Shown: positions 1 through 6,650, counted from the stretch's first letter. The stretch: 13,802 nucleotides of DNA from CAYTGR01 sp964437445 (GCA_964437445.1 CAYTGR010000083.1:1-13802), one strand, 5' to 3'. Program-made: numbers and translations. The notes: generated from the letters alone by a model not told the origin.

Positions 1-55
1 CGTTGGACGGCGCTAAAGCGCCTGACTACAAGCAAAGCGCTATTTTCAAAGGAGT
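1..55 (+). repeat. REP-plus-leader repeat, copy 1 (cut by window edge)
   Basis: These 55 bases are identical to 5714-5768. They contain the palindrome GGCGCTAAAGCGCC followed by TGACTAC, then a linker and the segment TATTTTCAAAGGAGT with a Shine-Dalgarno core. At 5714-5768 this segment ends just before the pcp start codon. Here it lies 3' of mfd on the opposite strand, and no start codon follows at a usable distance, so the repeat is not tied to a gene. The GTAG-bearing left half of the REPIN would lie outside the window. Confidence 0.85.
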
Positions 56-101
56 CAAGAGAGCTCAGTAGTCTCTGCGCTCTTAGCGGTGAAAAAGTTG
101 C

Positions 102-129
102 AGCTCCCTCATCCCCGCTCCCTAATCCC
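102..129 (-). repeat. Heptamer array overlapping the mfd stop codon
   Basis: Four 7-base units read on the minus strand as GGGATTA, GGGAGCG, GGGATGA and GGGAGCT. The TGA inside the third unit is the mfd stop codon, and the last residues of Mfd (GIRERG) are repeat-encoded. This array fits the TGA/TAG-led pattern of the other arrays less cleanly, because not every unit carries a stop triplet. Confidence 0.7.
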
Positions 130-3100
130 TGTCTGCTCCCACCACCGCGCCAGCTCCGCCAGCACCGCCTGCAGGTTCTCACGCCAGCGGTTCTCTTCCC
201 AGGAGAGGGGTAGCCAGAATTCCCGGCGACCGACACGCGCCCGCTCGCCTAAAACCCGCCGCAGGTCACCGATCTGATCCATTCCCAGCTCTTTGAGCCA
301 CGACGGGCGCAGGACAATCTGCCCACTTTCCACAGCAATGGCAGGGATGCGCGCCTCGCGCGCTAACAGCTTGAGCCGCAATAAGTAGAGCAGTGTCTCG
401 GCCACCGGGGGCAGCGGCCCGAACCGGTCGCGCAGCTCATCCTCCAGTCCGGCGATCTCCTCCGCCGTCGTCAGGTCGGCCATCCGGCGGTAGAGATTGA
501 GCCGGAGTGCATCGTCGGGGACGTAATCCGGTGGGAGGCCGGCCGCCAGCGGCAGCTCAATCGCAATCGCCCCGAGCGGTTCCGGCGGTGGCGGCTCACC
601 CGCGCGCTGCGCCTTCAGTTCCCGCACCGCCCGCGAGAGCATCCGGGTGTAGAGCGTGAAACCGACCGCCGCGATCTGCCCGTGCTGCTTGATTCCCAAC
701 ACCTCGCCCGCGCCGCGCAGCTCCAGGTCGCGCATCGCCACGGCAAAACCGCCACCGGCGCTCTCAGTATCGCGCAGCGCAGCGAGCCGTTGCTCGGCCT
801 CCTCACCCAGCCGCCGCCCATGGAAGAAATAAGCATAGCCGCGCCGCGTCCCGCGCCCGACCCGCCCGCGCAGCTGATAGAGCTCCGCCAGCCCGAAACG
901 ATCCGCCCGCTCCACGATCAGCGTGTTGGCATTGGGGAAATCCAGCCCGCTCTCCACGATGCTCGTTGCCAGCAGCAGGTCCACCGCGCCCTCGGTAAAC
1001 TGCTCCATCACCGCCGCCAGCTGCTTTTCCGGCATCTGCCCATGCGCGACGGCCAGCCGGATCTCCGGCACCAGCCCCTTCAGCCGTTCGACGGCGGTGT
1101 AAATGGATTCCACCCGGTTGTGAATGTAGAAAATCTGCCCGCCGCGCGCCAACTCGCGCAGGATGGCCCGCCGCGCCACGTCGCCATCGTAAGGGCCGAG
1201 GTAGACCGAGACCGGCAGCCGCTCCTGCGGCGGGGTCTCAATGATGTTGATGTCGCGCGTGCCGGTCAACGCCAGGTAGAGCGTGCGCGGGATCGGCGTT
1301 GCCGTCAACGTCAGCACATCCACCTCGGTCCGCAGCTGCTTGAGCTTTTCTTTGTGTACCACGCCGAACCGCTGCTCTTCGTCAATGACCAGCAACCCTA
1401 AATCCTTGAAGCGGACGTCGTCTTGAATCAACCGGTGGGTGCCGATGACAATGTCCACCTGCCCCTGGGCCAGCCGGTACAGCACGTCACGTTGCTCGGC
1501 CGGCGTGCGGAAACGCGAGAGCTGCTCCACGATGACCGGGAAGGAGGCCAGGCGCTCGCGGAAGGTGCGGAAGTGCTGTTGCGCCAAAATCGTCGTCGGG
1601 ACGAGCACGGCGACCTGTTTGCCGTCCATCACCGCCTTGAAGGCAGCCCGCAGCGCCACCTCGGTCTTGCCGTAGCCCGCGTCACCGCAGATCAGCCGGT
1701 CCATCGGGCGGGGCTTTTCCATGTCAGTTTTGACATCGGCGATGGCACGCAGCTGGTCCTCGGTCTCCACGTAGGGGAACGCGGCCTCCAATTCCCCCTG
1801 CCAGACGGTATCGGCAGCGAAGGCATGACCCGGCACCACCTGTCGCGCGGCGTAGAGGTCCAACAGGTCACGGGCCACCTCCACGGCGGCCGCCTGCGCC
1901 TGCGCTTTCGTCTCGGCCCATTCGCCGCCGCTGAGCCGGTGCAGGTGCGGCTCAATCCCCTCCGCGCCGACGTAGCGGGTCAGCCGGTCCGCCTGGTGGA
2001 TGGGAACATAGACCCGGTCGGCGCCCGCGTATTCCAGCAGCAGGTACTCGCGCTCCACCTCGTCCACCGCGCGGGCCACCAACCCCCGGAAAACGCCGAT
2101 CCCGTAATCCTCATGCACCACCAGATCTCCCGGCCGCAGGTCGGCGAAAGGGAATTCCGGCGCGTTAGCCCGGCGGCGCACCCGGCGGCGCGGCTCCGGC
2201 GGCCGCCAGCCGAAGAGCTCCTCGTCGGTGATCAGGTGACGACAGACCGCCGGCACCGGAGCGTCGGCCGTCAGTTGCCAGCCCCCCGGCGAGGCCCCTT
2301 GCACAAAAGTGATCAGTCCCTCCGGCGGCGCGGTCAATCCCTGGAGCACCGGCGGCGGATTGAACTCCTCCCACAGCTCGGCCAGACGCCCGGCCTGCCG
2401 GCTGACCACCACTACCTGATCCCCCAGGCCGACCCACTGGCGCAAGCGCCCCAATGCTTTGGGAATCCGGCCGGCGAAATGGGGTTCGTAGGTAAACGGT
2501 AGACGGTAGCCGGTAGACGGGGCGGGCGGTAAAAGCGCCGGCCCCTCTTCCTCCACACTGCCGGCCGGCAGAGTCAGGGCAAGCGTCCGCACCTGGGCCA
2601 ACGCGGCCTGCCAGCTCTCGCGGGACACGTAGGGCTGAGGCGTGCCGGGCGGCAAGAGGCCCTCGGTCTCAGCGCGCTGGCGCTGGTCGGCGGCCTCGGC
2701 TTCCAGTTCCGCCCACCGGCCCGGCAGCGCGTCCGCCCCGTAGAGCACCACCAACGCCTCGGCCGGTAGATAGCTGACCAGCGTCCCGGCTTCCTGGTAG
2801 AAATAGGGAGTGTAGTACTCCAGCGTCGGGAAGGGAACGCCGGCCCGCAGTGCCTCGGCTTCCTGCTCCAGCGGGGCCCGTAATTCAGGGGCGAGCTCCT
2901 GCGCCAACACCGCCTGGACTGCTGCCAAAGCGCGCTCGCCGTCACGCGGTAACGCCTCCCGCACCGGCGTCAGCCAGAAACCCCGGACCGCGCCGGTAGA
3001 GCGCTGCGTGGTGGGATCAAACGTGCGGATGGTGTCAATCTCGTCGCCGAAGAAATCCAGCCGGTAGGGAGCCGCTACCTGCGGAGGGAAAATGTCCAGG

Positions 3101-3720
3101 ATGCCGCCCCGGTGGCCGATCTGCCCCGGCGCTTCCACCACGCCCACCGCCTCGTAGCCGATGCCGCTGCAATGGCGCGCCAGCGCCGTGAGCGACTCCC
3201 GCGCGCCCACTTCCAGGTGGCGGGCGGTGCGGCGGAACTGGCGGTAGGGCAACGTGCGCTGCACTAACGCCCGCAATGAAGCGACCACCACCGGTGGGCC
3301 GAGCTTGACCCCTGGCAAATGCGAGACCGAAAAGGGTTCTCCCAGCCGCGTCATGAAGAGGACCGAAAGCGCCTGCATCCGGTCGGCGATTGCCTCCGGC
3401 GTCCAGGCCGCGCGCTCGTAGGGAAGGACAGGGGGATCCGGGAACGAGAGGATCGGAGTGACGGCCTGCGGCCCACCCTCCGGCTGGGCCAGCCAGAGCC
3501 GCAACGCCTGGACCAGACGGCGGCCCTCCTCCACCGTGGGGACCACGACCAGCAGCGGAACGTTCAGGTCTTCGGCCAGCGCCGCCAGCAACGCCGGACC
3601 GGCCGGGGGCAGAAACGGCTGCGGCGGGAGCGCCTGTTCCACCCGCAGCGCCTCTCGCAGCTCCCCGTAAGCCGGGTGCGCGCGGAGCCAGGCGAGTAGC
3701 CCATGTAACGTTAAACTCAT
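109..3720 (-). CDS. mfd: Transcription-repair coupling factor Mfd
   Basis: Mfd is a cytoplasmic ATP-dependent DNA translocase. It removes RNA polymerase stalled at lesions and recruits UvrA to start nucleotide excision repair. At 1203 aa it is slightly longer than the usual ~1150. The N-terminal third is the UvrB-like module. The CarD-like RNA polymerase interaction domain is near residues 525-585 (RPGDLVVHEDYGIG). The superfamily II helicase core follows, with Walker A GDAGYGKT at 679-686, DEEQRFG near 780, LTATPIPRT near 803 and QLRGRVGR near 948, then the C-terminal UvrA-masking domain. The start is the first ATG; no convincing Shine-Dalgarno precedes it. Two oddities are heptamer repeats inside the gene (residues about 401-411) and a stop codon inside another heptamer array. 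It lies downstream of pth, probably co-transcribed. Confidence 0.97.
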   Translation of the reverse strand: MSLTLHGLLAWLRAHPAYGELREALRVEQALPPQPFLPPAGPALLAALAEDLNVPLLVVVPTVEEGRRLVQALRLWLAQPEGGPQAVTPILSFPDPPVLPYERAAWTPEAIADRMQALSVLFMTRLGEPFSVSHLPGVKLGPPVVVASLRALVQRTLPYRQFRRTARHLEVGARESLTALARHCSGIGYEAVGVVEAPGQIGHRGGILDIFPPQVAAPYRLDFFGDEIDTIRTFDPTTQRSTGAVRGFWLTPVREALPRDGERALAAVQAVLAQELAPELRAPLEQEAEALRAGVPFPTLEYYTPYFYQEAGTLVSYLPAEALVVLYGADALPGRWAELEAEAADQRQRAETEGLLPPGTPQPYVSRESWQAALAQVRTLALTLPAGSVEEEGPALLPPAPSTGYRLPFTYEPHFAGRIPKALGRLRQWVGLGDQVVVVSRQAGRLAELWEEFNPPPVLQGLTAPPEGLITFVQGASPGGWQLTADAPVPAVCRHLITDEELFGWRPPEPRRRVRRRANAPEFPFADLRPGDLVVHEDYGIGVFRGLVARAVDEVEREYLLLEYAGADRVYVPIHQADRLTRYVGAEGIEPHLHRLSGGEWAETKAQAQAAAVEVARDLLDLYAARQVVPGHAFAADTVWQGELEAAFPYVETEDQLRAIADVKTDMEKPRPMDRLICGDAGYGKTEVALRAAFKAVMDGKQVAVLVPTTILAQQHFRTFRERLASFPVIVEQLSRFRTPAEQRDVLYRLAQGQVDIVIGTHRLIQDDVRFKDLGLLVIDEEQRFGVVHKEKLKQLRTEVDVLTLTATPIPRTLYLALTGTRDINIIETPPQERLPVSVYLGPYDGDVARRAILRELARGGQIFYIHNRVESIYTAVERLKGLVPEIRLAVAHGQMPEKQLAAVMEQFTEGAVDLLLATSIVESGLDFPNANTLIVERADRFGLAELYQLRGRVGRGTRRGYAYFFHGRRLGEEAEQRLAALRDTESAGGGFAVAMRDLELRGAGEVLGIKQHGQIAAVGFTLYTRMLSRAVRELKAQRAGEPPPPEPLGAIAIELPLAAGLPPDYVPDDALRLNLYRRMADLTTAEEIAGLEDELRDRFGPLPPVAETLLYLLRLKLLAREARIPAIAVESGQIVLRPSWLKELGMDQIGDLRRVLGERARVGRREFWLPLSWEENRWRENLQAVLAELARWWEQTGIRERG
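2491..2518 (-). repeat. Heptamer array inside the mfd coding region
   Basis: Four 7-base units read on the plus strand as GGTAAAC, GGTAGAC, GGTAGCC and GGTAGAC. They encode part of the segment STGYRLPFTY of Mfd, in the variable region between the UvrB-like module and the RNA polymerase interaction domain. The TAG triplets of these units are on the antisense strand, so the frame stays open. It appears to be an in-frame repeat insertion or expansion. Confidence 0.75.
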
Positions 3721-3748
3721 GGCGTTAACAAGAAAAGAGCCTCATGCG

Positions 3749-3843
3749 TAAAACGTGAAACGTAAAACGTGAAACGTAAAACGTGATGACCTCACACATG
3801 ACGCTTCACGCCTCACGCTTCACGTTTCACGTTTCACGCTTCA
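3749..3843. repeat. Foldback of two converging heptamer arrays between mfd and pth
   Basis: The left arm (3749-3790) has six 7-base units on the plus strand, alternating TAAAACG and TGAAACG and ending TGATGAC. The right arm (3802-3843) has six units that read on the minus strand as TGAAGCG, TGAAACG or TGAGGCG. The arms are inverted relative to each other and can form a long imperfect hairpin. Every unit starts with TGA or TAA on its own strand. The third unit from the pth side supplies the pth stop codon, and units 1-3 encode the pth tail VKRET. It may also act as a transcriptional pause or attenuator between pth and mfd, but no T-run was seen. Confidence 0.85.
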
Positions 3844-4414
3844 CGGTCTGGGTCATGGCCGTGCGCAGCGCCGCCTCATCACCGCGCAGCCAGGCCTCGG
3901 CCATCTGGCGGGCCGCCCTGAGCGCGTCCCAAAGCAACGGTTCCTCGTCCTGGCTGAAATCTTGCAGCACGTAATCGGCGGGATCCATCTTGCCGGGGGG
4001 ACGGCCGATCCCCACTTTGAGGCGCGGGAAGGCCTGCGTGCCTAACAGCTGGATGATAGATTGCATTCCCCGGTGGCCGCCGCTGCTGCCATCAGGCCGG
4101 AAGCGGACCACCCCTAATGGCATGTCCAGATCATCAAAAACCACCAACATGCGCTCCGGCGGCACCTTGTAGAAGCGCGCCAACGGGCCAACCGCCTGGC
4201 CGCTCTCGTTCATCCAGGTCTGCGGGCGGGCTAAAATGACCCGCCGCTCGCCGATCAGGCCATGGAGCGTCTGCGCACGGTGCTCGGTCCGCGGGCCGGT
4301 CAAGCCATGTGCCTGCGCCAGCTCGTCCACCAGCCGGAACCCGACGTTGTGCCGGTTGTGTGCATAGCGCGGCCCCGGGTTCCCCAGCCCCACGATCAAC
4401 CTGAGATCATCCAT
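3827..4414 (-). CDS. pth: Peptidyl-tRNA hydrolase
   Basis: Pth cleaves the ester bond of peptidyl-tRNAs released prematurely from ribosomes, recycling tRNA in the cytoplasm. The 195-aa length is typical. The family signature is present: LIVGLGNPGPRY at 6-17 with Asn12, catalytic His22 in NRHNVGF, Asn69 in MNESG, Asp94 in FDDLDMPLG, and SGGHRGMQSI at 111-120. An Arg replaces the commoner Asn in GGHNG; this is a tolerated variant as far as I recall. The ATG at 4414 has no Shine-Dalgarno, because a heptamer array runs right up to it. The last five residues (VKRET) and the stop codon come from the heptamer array at 3802-3843. It lies upstream of mfd in the same direction, a common pairing in bacteria. 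Confidence 0.97.
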   Translation of the reverse strand: MDDLRLIVGLGNPGPRYAHNRHNVGFRLVDELAQAHGLTGPRTEHRAQTLHGLIGERRVILARPQTWMNESGQAVGPLARFYKVPPERMLVVFDDLDMPLGVVRFRPDGSSGGHRGMQSIIQLLGTQAFPRLKVGIGRPPGKMDPADYVLQDFSQDEEPLLWDALRAARQMAEAWLRGDEAALRTAMTQTVKRET

Positions 4415-4454
4415 AGTTAACCATCAGCGATCAGCCGTCAGCGATCAACCATTA
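4413..4454 (-). repeat. Heptamer array abutting the pth start codon
   Basis: Six 7-base units on the minus strand start in order with TAA, TGA, TGA, TGA, TGA and TAA (for example TGATCGC, TGACGGC, TGATGGT). The last unit, TAACTAT, overlaps the first bases of the pth ATG. The array therefore fills the place where a Shine-Dalgarno should be and closes all three frames just before pth. It lies between the surface-protein gene and pth in the direction of transcription. Confidence 0.85.
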
Positions 4455-4508
4455 GCCATTCCATGCCCGTGTGTTGATTCGCCAACCCGTTGATTCTGGA
4501 TTCGCCCC

Positions 4509-5243
4509 TCACCCACGCGGTTTGCGTTGCGAGTACCGCCAGGCCACTTTGGCCAGCAGGTAAAGCCCCCAGATCAGGTAGAGCAACAACGCAATCCAGG
4601 CTCCTGAACAGAGTGCCTCTTTCACCGCGTCCATAGAAAGCGCCAGGCCGATTCCCGGCGTCCCGGTGACCTGGGGGGTCTCGCCGGGGGAGAGCGTCGG
4701 CGTCGGGCGCGGCGTCGCCGTGGGCGGCTGCTCCACCGTCGGCCCGACCACCGGGCCAACCAGGGTTCCCACCGGCGTCGGCAGCGCTTCCGGTGTCGCC
4801 GTGGCCTCCGGGGTCGCGGTAGCCACAGCACTCACCACTTTGATATTGTTGACGAAAACGAAATTGTTTCCCACATCGGTCCGGCCGGCTTCATACACCA
4901 TCAGGTAAAGCGTATACGACCCGGCGGGCAGCTGGGTCGTATCCCAGGTCGCCAGAGGGCCGTTGACCACCATGGAGGTCACCCCCACAACAATGGGAAC
5001 CCACTGCGAGTTCGCCTCGGCGCGCGGTCCGGCCGCATAATAGAGGCTGTAGGAGCCGAAATTGGGATGGGTGGCCGTTCCCACGATGGTGACGACGCCG
5101 CTGACCGTGGACCCCTCGGTGGGAGAAGTCACCGCCCAGGTCGGGGTCTGGGTAAGTGGCGCTGTCCAGGCCTGACCGACCCCCAGCAACAAGATAAGCA
5201 ATCCTGAAACCAACCCAAATTGCACCCGCCGCGCTGAACGCAT
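4509..5243 (-). CDS. Secreted Ig-like protein with C-terminal membrane anchor
   Basis: The 244-aa product is predicted to sit on the outside of the cytoplasmic membrane. It has a signal peptide (RR, then a hydrophobic core FGLVSGLLILLLGVG, likely cut after AWTA at residue 28). A beta-rich Ig-like domain at about 34-136 contains SPTEGSTVSGVVTIVGTA and the pattern YSLYYAAG..W.PIV, as in extracellular adhesion-type Ig folds. A Thr/Pro/Glu-rich linker (TATPEATATPE and similar) spans about 138-200, and one membrane helix lies at about 213-232, followed by a short basic tail. The ATG at 5243 is preferred over an in-frame GTG at 5249, because AAGGAG lies 5 bases before the ATG and overlaps the GTG. 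It has no recognisable catalytic motif; function unknown. Confidence 0.85.
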   Translation of the reverse strand: MRSARRVQFGLVSGLLILLLGVGQAWTAPLTQTPTWAVTSPTEGSTVSGVVTIVGTATHPNFGSYSLYYAAGPRAEANSQWVPIVVGVTSMVVNGPLATWDTTQLPAGSYTLYLMVYEAGRTDVGNNFVFVNNIKVVSAVATATPEATATPEALPTPVGTLVGPVVGPTVEQPPTATPRPTPTLSPGETPQVTGTPGIGLALSMDAVKEALCSGAWIALLLYLIWGLYLLAKVAWRYSQRKPRG

Positions 5244-5275
5244 AGGCACTCCTTAAATGAGACTTGCAAAGGGCA

Positions 5276-5304
5276 AGTTTAACATGAAAGAAAGGGGATG
5301 GCAA
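5276..5304 (-). promoter_or_regulatory. Putative sigma-70-type promoter for the surface-protein gene
   Basis: On the minus strand TTGCCA (5304-5299) is followed after 17 bases by TAAACT (5281-5276), about 30 bases before the Shine-Dalgarno and ATG at 5243. A small inverted repeat, ACTTGC/GCAAGT (5262-5278), overlaps the -10 and likely start site and could be an operator. The -10 is weak (4 of 6), so this is tentative. Confidence 0.4.
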
Positions 5305-5385
5305 ATCAGGCCTGCACGCTACGCGCCGGTTGGGGGAACTATGGACAATCTGCCTCTTCTGTGTAAAATGAGTTAAGGAGTCACC

Positions 5386-5421
5386 ATGAGGGAAACCACC
5401 CAAACAAGGGCGAAAAGGTGA
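5386..5421 (+). other. Orphan 11-codon ORF with strong ribosome binding site
   Basis: ATG at 5386 is preceded by TTAAGGAG with a 5-base spacer, a better ribosome binding site than mfd or pth has. It encodes MRETTQTRAKR, and its TGA is the first unit of the heptamer array at 5419. It could be the 5' remnant of a gene interrupted by the repeat, a leader peptide, or chance. A weak promoter-like pair, TGGACA (5342) and TAAAAT (5364), lies upstream at 16-base spacing. Confidence 0.3.
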
Positions 5422-5476
5422 GGCGTGAGCGGTGAGCAGAAAACAGGAACTTCCACCTGCTGCTCTCTGCTTACTC
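5418..5476 (+). repeat. Heptamer hairpin element, copy A
   Basis: It starts with TGAGGCG, TGAGCGG and TGAGCAG (5419-5439) and ends in a complementary-type arm, CTGCTCTCTGCTTACTC. It is homologous to 13293-13342 on the minus strand. That copy has the same order of units with one heptamer fewer in the middle. It lies directly 3' of the orphan mini-ORF. Confidence 0.8.
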
Positions 5477-5508
5477 AGCGTTGTAGCGTTTCAGCGTTTT
5501 AGTGTGCT
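5477..5508 (+). repeat. Octamer tandem repeat
   Basis: Four degenerate 8-base units: AGCGTTGT, AGCGTTTC, AGCGTTTT and AGTGTGCT. It sits between the heptamer element and the first REPIN. Confidence 0.6.
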
Positions 5509-5509
5509 G

Positions 5510-5558
5510 GTAGTGACGCGCTTTAGCACGGCAAAACGGCGCTGAAGCGCCTCACTAT
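5510..5558. repeat. REPIN-like element (two inverted REPs), diverged
   Basis: It starts GTAGTGACGCGCTTTAGC and ends GCTGAAGCGCCTCACTAT: two REP-like palindromes in inverted orientation around a short spacer. The left copy has the 5' GTAG; the right one has ATAG on its strand. It is a diverged relative of 5695-5742. Confidence 0.7.
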
Positions 5559-5593
5559 GAACAAGAGGTTGGTAGGCACGTTTTATGCTTCTT

Positions 5594-5650
5594 GTAGTAC
5601 CGCGCTAAAGCGCCTGACTACAAACTCAGCGCGTTATTTTCAGAGGAATT
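5594..5650 (+). repeat. REP-plus-leader repeat, copy 3
   Basis: GTAG and CTAC flank a single palindrome, CGCGCTAAAGCGC. The sequence continues through a linker into TATTTTCAGAGGAAT, matching 5714-5768 with scattered differences. After it comes ATG at 5655 and a nine-codon ORF (MNWRSPAVG) ending at 5684, so the Shine-Dalgarno-like end again faces a start codon. Confidence 0.7.
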
Positions 5651-5688
5651 GTCCATGAACTGGCGTTCACCAGCCGTGGGATGAAAAT
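5637..5688 (+). repeat. Interspersed repeat with core CTGGCGTTCACCA, copy A
   Basis: It begins TTTTCAGAGGA, contains ACTGGCGTTCACCA and ends in GATGAAAAT. The reverse complement of 13343-13392 matches it over the whole length with a few changes and one short gap. It overlaps the end of the REP-plus-leader copy at 5594-5650. Confidence 0.7.
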
Positions 5689-5694
5689 TGGCTC

Positions 5695-5742
5695 GTAGTA
5701 ACGCGCTTCAGCGCGTTGGACGGCGCTAAAGCGCCTGACTAC
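5695..5742. repeat. REPIN: two inverted GTAG-REPs
   Basis: GTAG (5695-5698) leads into the hairpin AACGCGC-TTCA-GCGCGTT (5700-5717). After GGAC comes the palindrome GGCGCTAAAGCGCC (5722-5735), closed by CTAC (5739-5742), which is GTAG on the other strand. A GTAG tetranucleotide 5' of a short palindrome is the hallmark of REPs mobilised by RAYT (Y1 tyrosine) transposases, and inverted pairs are called REPINs. No RAYT gene is in this window. Confidence 0.75.
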
Positions 5743-5768
5743 AAGCAAAGCGCTATTTTCAAAGGAGT
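5714..5768 (+). repeat. REP-plus-leader repeat, copy 2, carrying the pcp ribosome binding site
   Basis: Identical to bases 1-55. It comprises the right half of the REPIN plus a linker and TATTTTCAAAGGAGT. The AAAGGAG is the Shine-Dalgarno of pcp, whose ATG is at 5774, so the repeated sequence ends 5 bases before the start codon. Confidence 0.85.
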
Positions 5769-5773
5769 AGCTT

Positions 5774-6394
5774 ATGACCATTCTTGTCACCGGCTTTGAG
5801 CCGTTCGGTCAGGACCCAATCAACCCTACCCAGGAGCTCGTCCGGCACTGGCAGGTCAACCCGCCGGCGGGCGTGGAGGTTGTGGCGGCGGTGCTACCGG
5901 TGGATACTGAAACCGCGCCGGTCAGACTGCTGGAGTTGTTGACCTGCCACCGCCCCGACGCCATCCTGATGTTCGGCCTGGCGGCCGGGCGCGCGAGCCT
6001 TTCGGTGGAGCGCGTCGCGCTCAATTGGCTGGATTTTCGGATCCCCGACAACGCCGGGCGACAGATGCAGGATCGGCCAATCGTCGCCGGCGCGCCGGCG
6101 GCCTATTTCGCCACGCTGCCGGTGCGGGCCTGCGTGGAAGCCTTGCTGGCGGCGGGGATCCCGGCCGAGATCTCTTATACCGCCGGGACTTACCTGTGCA
6201 ACCAGGCCTTCTATCTGGCCCTGCACTGGGCGGTCTCCCAAAATCCAATTCCGCCCGTCGGTTTCGTCCATGTGCCGCCACTCCCGGCTCAATTAGCGGC
6301 GCAGGGCAAAATCGCCCCCAGCATGACACTGGACTTGCTCTTTCAGGGAGCGGAGACTATCCTGGCGTTACTCGCAAAAACAATGCAGAGGTGA
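5774..6394 (+). CDS. pcp: Pyroglutamyl-peptidase I (pyrrolidone-carboxylate peptidase)
   Basis: This cytoplasmic cysteine peptidase (family C15) removes N-terminal pyroglutamate from peptides. The 206-aa length is typical. The start TILVTGFEPFG is the family N-terminus. The catalytic triad is visible: Glu79 in SVERVALN, Cys142 in TAGTYLCNQAFY (136-147) and His166 in GFVHVPPLPAQ (163-173). AAAGGAG at 5761-5767, within a dispersed repeat, positions the ATG. A small membrane-protein gene starts four bases after the stop, so the two are probably co-transcribed. Confidence 0.97.
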   Translation: MTILVTGFEPFGQDPINPTQELVRHWQVNPPAGVEVVAAVLPVDTETAPVRLLELLTCHRPDAILMFGLAAGRASLSVERVALNWLDFRIPDNAGRQMQDRPIVAGAPAAYFATLPVRACVEALLAAGIPAEISYTAGTYLCNQAFYLALHWAVSQNPIPPVGFVHVPPLPAQLAAQGKIAPSMTLDLLFQGAETILALLAKTMQR

Positions 6395-6398
6395 GACC

Positions 6399-6650
6399 AT
6401 GGAACAAATGGAAGCCACGAAAGACAAAAAACCATCTACCGCGATCAGGCTGCTCAAAAGGGTGAGCGAGCCCCTGGCGCGCAACAAGGGGTTGCCGGTG
6501 TTCATTGGGATCGGCCTGGTGATCCTGAATTTCATCTTGCGGCTCCTGCCGGCCTGGCCGGTGATCGGCTGGCTGGCCCAAGTAGATCTCTTGCTCCACT
6601 TAGGCATTGTGATCGGCCTGGTGGGAATCCTGCTGGGCGACGCGCTGTAA
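6399..6650 (+). CDS. Small two-TM membrane protein, function unknown
   Basis: The 83-aa product has a charged, Lys/Arg-rich N-terminus and two hydrophobic segments at about 32-50 (LPVFIGIGLVILNFILRLL) and 63-81 (DLLLHLGIVIGLVGILLG), with a Pro/Trp-containing turn between them. It looks like a helical hairpin in the cytoplasmic membrane. GAGGTGA before the ATG overlaps the pcp stop codon, so translation is probably coupled to pcp. No catalytic residue or known family is recognised. Confidence 0.75.
   Translation: MEQMEATKDKKPSTAIRLLKRVSEPLARNKGLPVFIGIGLVILNFILRLLPAWPVIGWLAQVDLLLHLGIVIGLVGILLGDAL

Noticed and set aside
682..2502. Long plus-strand open frames (682-1401, 1423-2502) opposite mfd
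   Set aside because: They are antisense shadows of the well-supported mfd gene in GC-rich DNA. Their translations are rich in Arg, Gln, His and Pro, with no domain, and have no ribosome binding site.
5244..5249. GTG start two codons upstream for the surface protein
   Set aside because: The GTG overlaps the AAGGAG, which can only serve the ATG at 5243.
5418..5742. CRISPR array
   Set aside because: The repeats are of several kinds, without regular 25-40 base repeats and unique spacers of constant length, and no cas genes are near.
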